From Syntrophus sp. (in: bacteria) (GTDB lineage Bacteria > Desulfobacterota > Syntrophia > Syntrophales > UBA5619), in NCBI GenBank assembly GCA_013824905.1, contig PNOO01000116.1, positions 1 to 7,839 on the forward strand: a DNA stretch of 7,839 nucleotides, read 5' to 3'. A program made the translations under genes and the position numbers. The notes beneath the pieces are model-generated. The model saw only the letters and a program-made list of their open reading frames with translations, was not told the DNA's origin and did not search any database. How positions within the stretch are numbered: the stretch's first letter is position 1; each line of letters begins with the position of its first letter. Below are positions 6,078 through 7,839 of this stretch, piece by piece.

Positions 6078-6929
6078 TTATATCGGCCGCAAGCTTTTCA
6101 AACGGGCGACCCGCTCCTCAACAGGCGGATGGGTGCTGAAGAGGTTCATCAAGGAACGCCCTGTCAGAGGATTGACGATAAACATGTGGGCCGTGGACGG
6201 ATTCGCTTCCAGAGGGATCACCTGGGATGCCCGGGAAAGCTTTTCGAGGGCATTCGCCAGACCGTAAGGTTTTCCCGAGATCTTCGCGCCGCCTGCGTCG
6301 GCAAGGTATTCCCTGGAGCGGGAGATCGCCATCTGGATAATCGTTGCAGCGAGCGGCGCGAGAACGGCCATGAGGATCAGGCCGATGACGCCGCCGCTGC
6401 CTCTTTCGTCGTCGTCACGGCTTCCTCCGCCGAACATGGCGGCCCACTGGGCCATATTGGCCAGCATGACGATTGCACCGGCCAGCGTTGCGGCGATGGA
6501 ACCGATGAGGATGTCCTTCTGCTTGATATGGGTCAGTTCATGGGCGATGACCCCTTCCAGCTCATCCCGATTGAGTATCCGGAGGAGCCCCTCGGTAACG
6601 GCCACGACCGCGTGGTGCTCATCGCGGCCGGTGGCGAAGGCATTCGGAGTGTCTCCGGGGACGATATAAACCCGCGGCATGGGCAGGGAGGCCTTTATGG
6701 CGAGGTTTTTCACGATGGTGAAAAGCTCCGGCGCCTCGCTCTCCGATACCGGCTGGGCCCGATACATTTTCAGGACCAGTTTATCGGAGAACCAGTAACT
6801 GCCGAAATTCAGCACCATGGCAATGATGAAAGCAATAACGACCCCTTGTTGACCGCCGAAGAAACCGCCGATCAGCATGAGTAGTCCTGTAAGGGCGCCC
6901 AGGAGCAGCCCTGTTTTGATTGTATTCAT
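6078..6929 (-). CDS. htpX: HtpX family membrane zinc metalloprotease
   Basis: HtpX is an inner-membrane M48 endopeptidase that degrades misfolded membrane proteins, overlapping in role with FtsH. The 283-residue length is standard. Two N-terminal hydrophobic segments are seen at about 5-23 and 29-47, and two more at about 140-165 and 180-202. The zinc motif HELTH is at 130-134 (ligands H130 and H134, general base E131). The third ligand is expected to be E207 in SREYLAD. The cytosolic C-terminal part includes HPPVEERVARL (267-277). A Gly/Asp-rich loop (167-180) lies between the second hydrophobic pair. The start is ATG 6929 with AAGGAGG 9 nt upstream and a closer AAGGGG. It follows clpB by 102 bp containing a perfect hairpin; both are protein quality-control genes, which suggests shared stress control, though no sigma-32-type promoter was recognised. 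Confidence 0.97.
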   Translation of the reverse strand: MNTIKTGLLLGALTGLLMLIGGFFGGQQGVVIAFIIAMVLNFGSYWFSDKLVLKMYRAQPVSESEAPELFTIVKNLAIKASLPMPRVYIVPGDTPNAFATGRDEHHAVVAVTEGLLRILNRDELEGVIAHELTHIKQKDILIGSIAATLAGAIVMLANMAQWAAMFGGGSRDDDERGSGGVIGLILMAVLAPLAATIIQMAISRSREYLADAGGAKISGKPYGLANALEKLSRASQVIPLEANPSTAHMFIVNPLTGRSLMNLFSTHPPVEERVARLKSLRPI

Positions 6930-6975
6930 TTCCCCTTCCCTCCTTAGAATAATGGCCTGTTACGGTTTATTTTCA

Positions 6976-7007
6976 CCCGTACCGGCCGTAGGTGCGGCCG
7001 GTACGGG
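6976..7007. terminator. Perfect 13-bp hairpin between clpB and htpX, possible terminator lacking a U-tract
   Basis: CCCGTACCGGCCG (6976-6988) is the exact reverse complement of 6995-7007, with a 6-nt loop (6989-6994). It begins 25 bp after the clpB stop in the direction of transcription. The bases that follow on the minus strand are TGAAAATAAACC, with no T-run, so termination would be inefficient or of the U-less type. It could instead protect the clpB mRNA 3' end. The hairpin is certain; its role is inferred. Confidence 0.6.
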
Positions 7008-7031
7008 AACGTTTGAGTAGATATACGTGGA

Positions 7032-7839
<808 letters not shown>

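Noticed and set aside
6072..6884. 270-codon plus-strand open frame opposite htpX
   Set aside because: It is antisense to a clear HtpX gene with all zinc-site residues; its composition is that of a shadow frame.

Overview
The window reads as ordinary chromosome from a moderately GC-rich Gram-negative bacterium, most likely a member of the former Deltaproteobacteria (Desulfobacterota), perhaps a Syntrophales-like anaerobe. This placement is inferred from the run ispE, tRNA-Gln, prs, rplY, pth, from a CTC-type long L25 protein, from a small DUF1844 protein, from a membrane pyrophosphatase and from a palindromic repeat of a style common in that group. No rRNA or other marker gene is present to confirm it.

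Every gene lies on the minus strand, so the window is transcribed from high to low coordinates. In that order it holds: the C-terminal third of ClpB (7839-7032); a 13-bp perfect hairpin; the membrane metalloprotease HtpX (6929-6078); a DUF1844 protein (5990-5559) whose stop overlaps the start of ispE (5562-4723); a long hairpin that begins in the ispE stop codon; tRNA-Gln(UUG) (4653-4579); prs (4550-3606); rplY (3595-2948); a repeat-filled 242-bp spacer; pth (2705-2115); and, 3 bp after pth, a membrane-bound pyrophosphatase gene that runs off the window (2111 to beyond 1).

Functionally there are two blocks. ClpB and HtpX are cytosolic and inner-membrane protein quality control. The rest is core metabolism and translation: IspE (isoprenoid precursors), Prs (PRPP), tRNA-Gln, ribosomal protein L25 and peptidyl-tRNA hydrolase. 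The pyrophosphatase can recycle pyrophosphate released by PRPP-using and other biosynthetic reactions while pumping ions. Gaps are small, several ribosome-binding sites lie inside the preceding gene, and no convincing intrinsic terminator was seen, so long co-transcripts are plausible.

There is no phage, IS transposase, CRISPR array or defence system here, and no clear undescribed system. The points most worth a second look are the atypical pyrophosphatase, the palindromic element with its 11-bp flanking direct repeats between rplY and pth, and the long hairpin between ispE and tRNA-Gln. No stretch over 300 bases lacks a gene.
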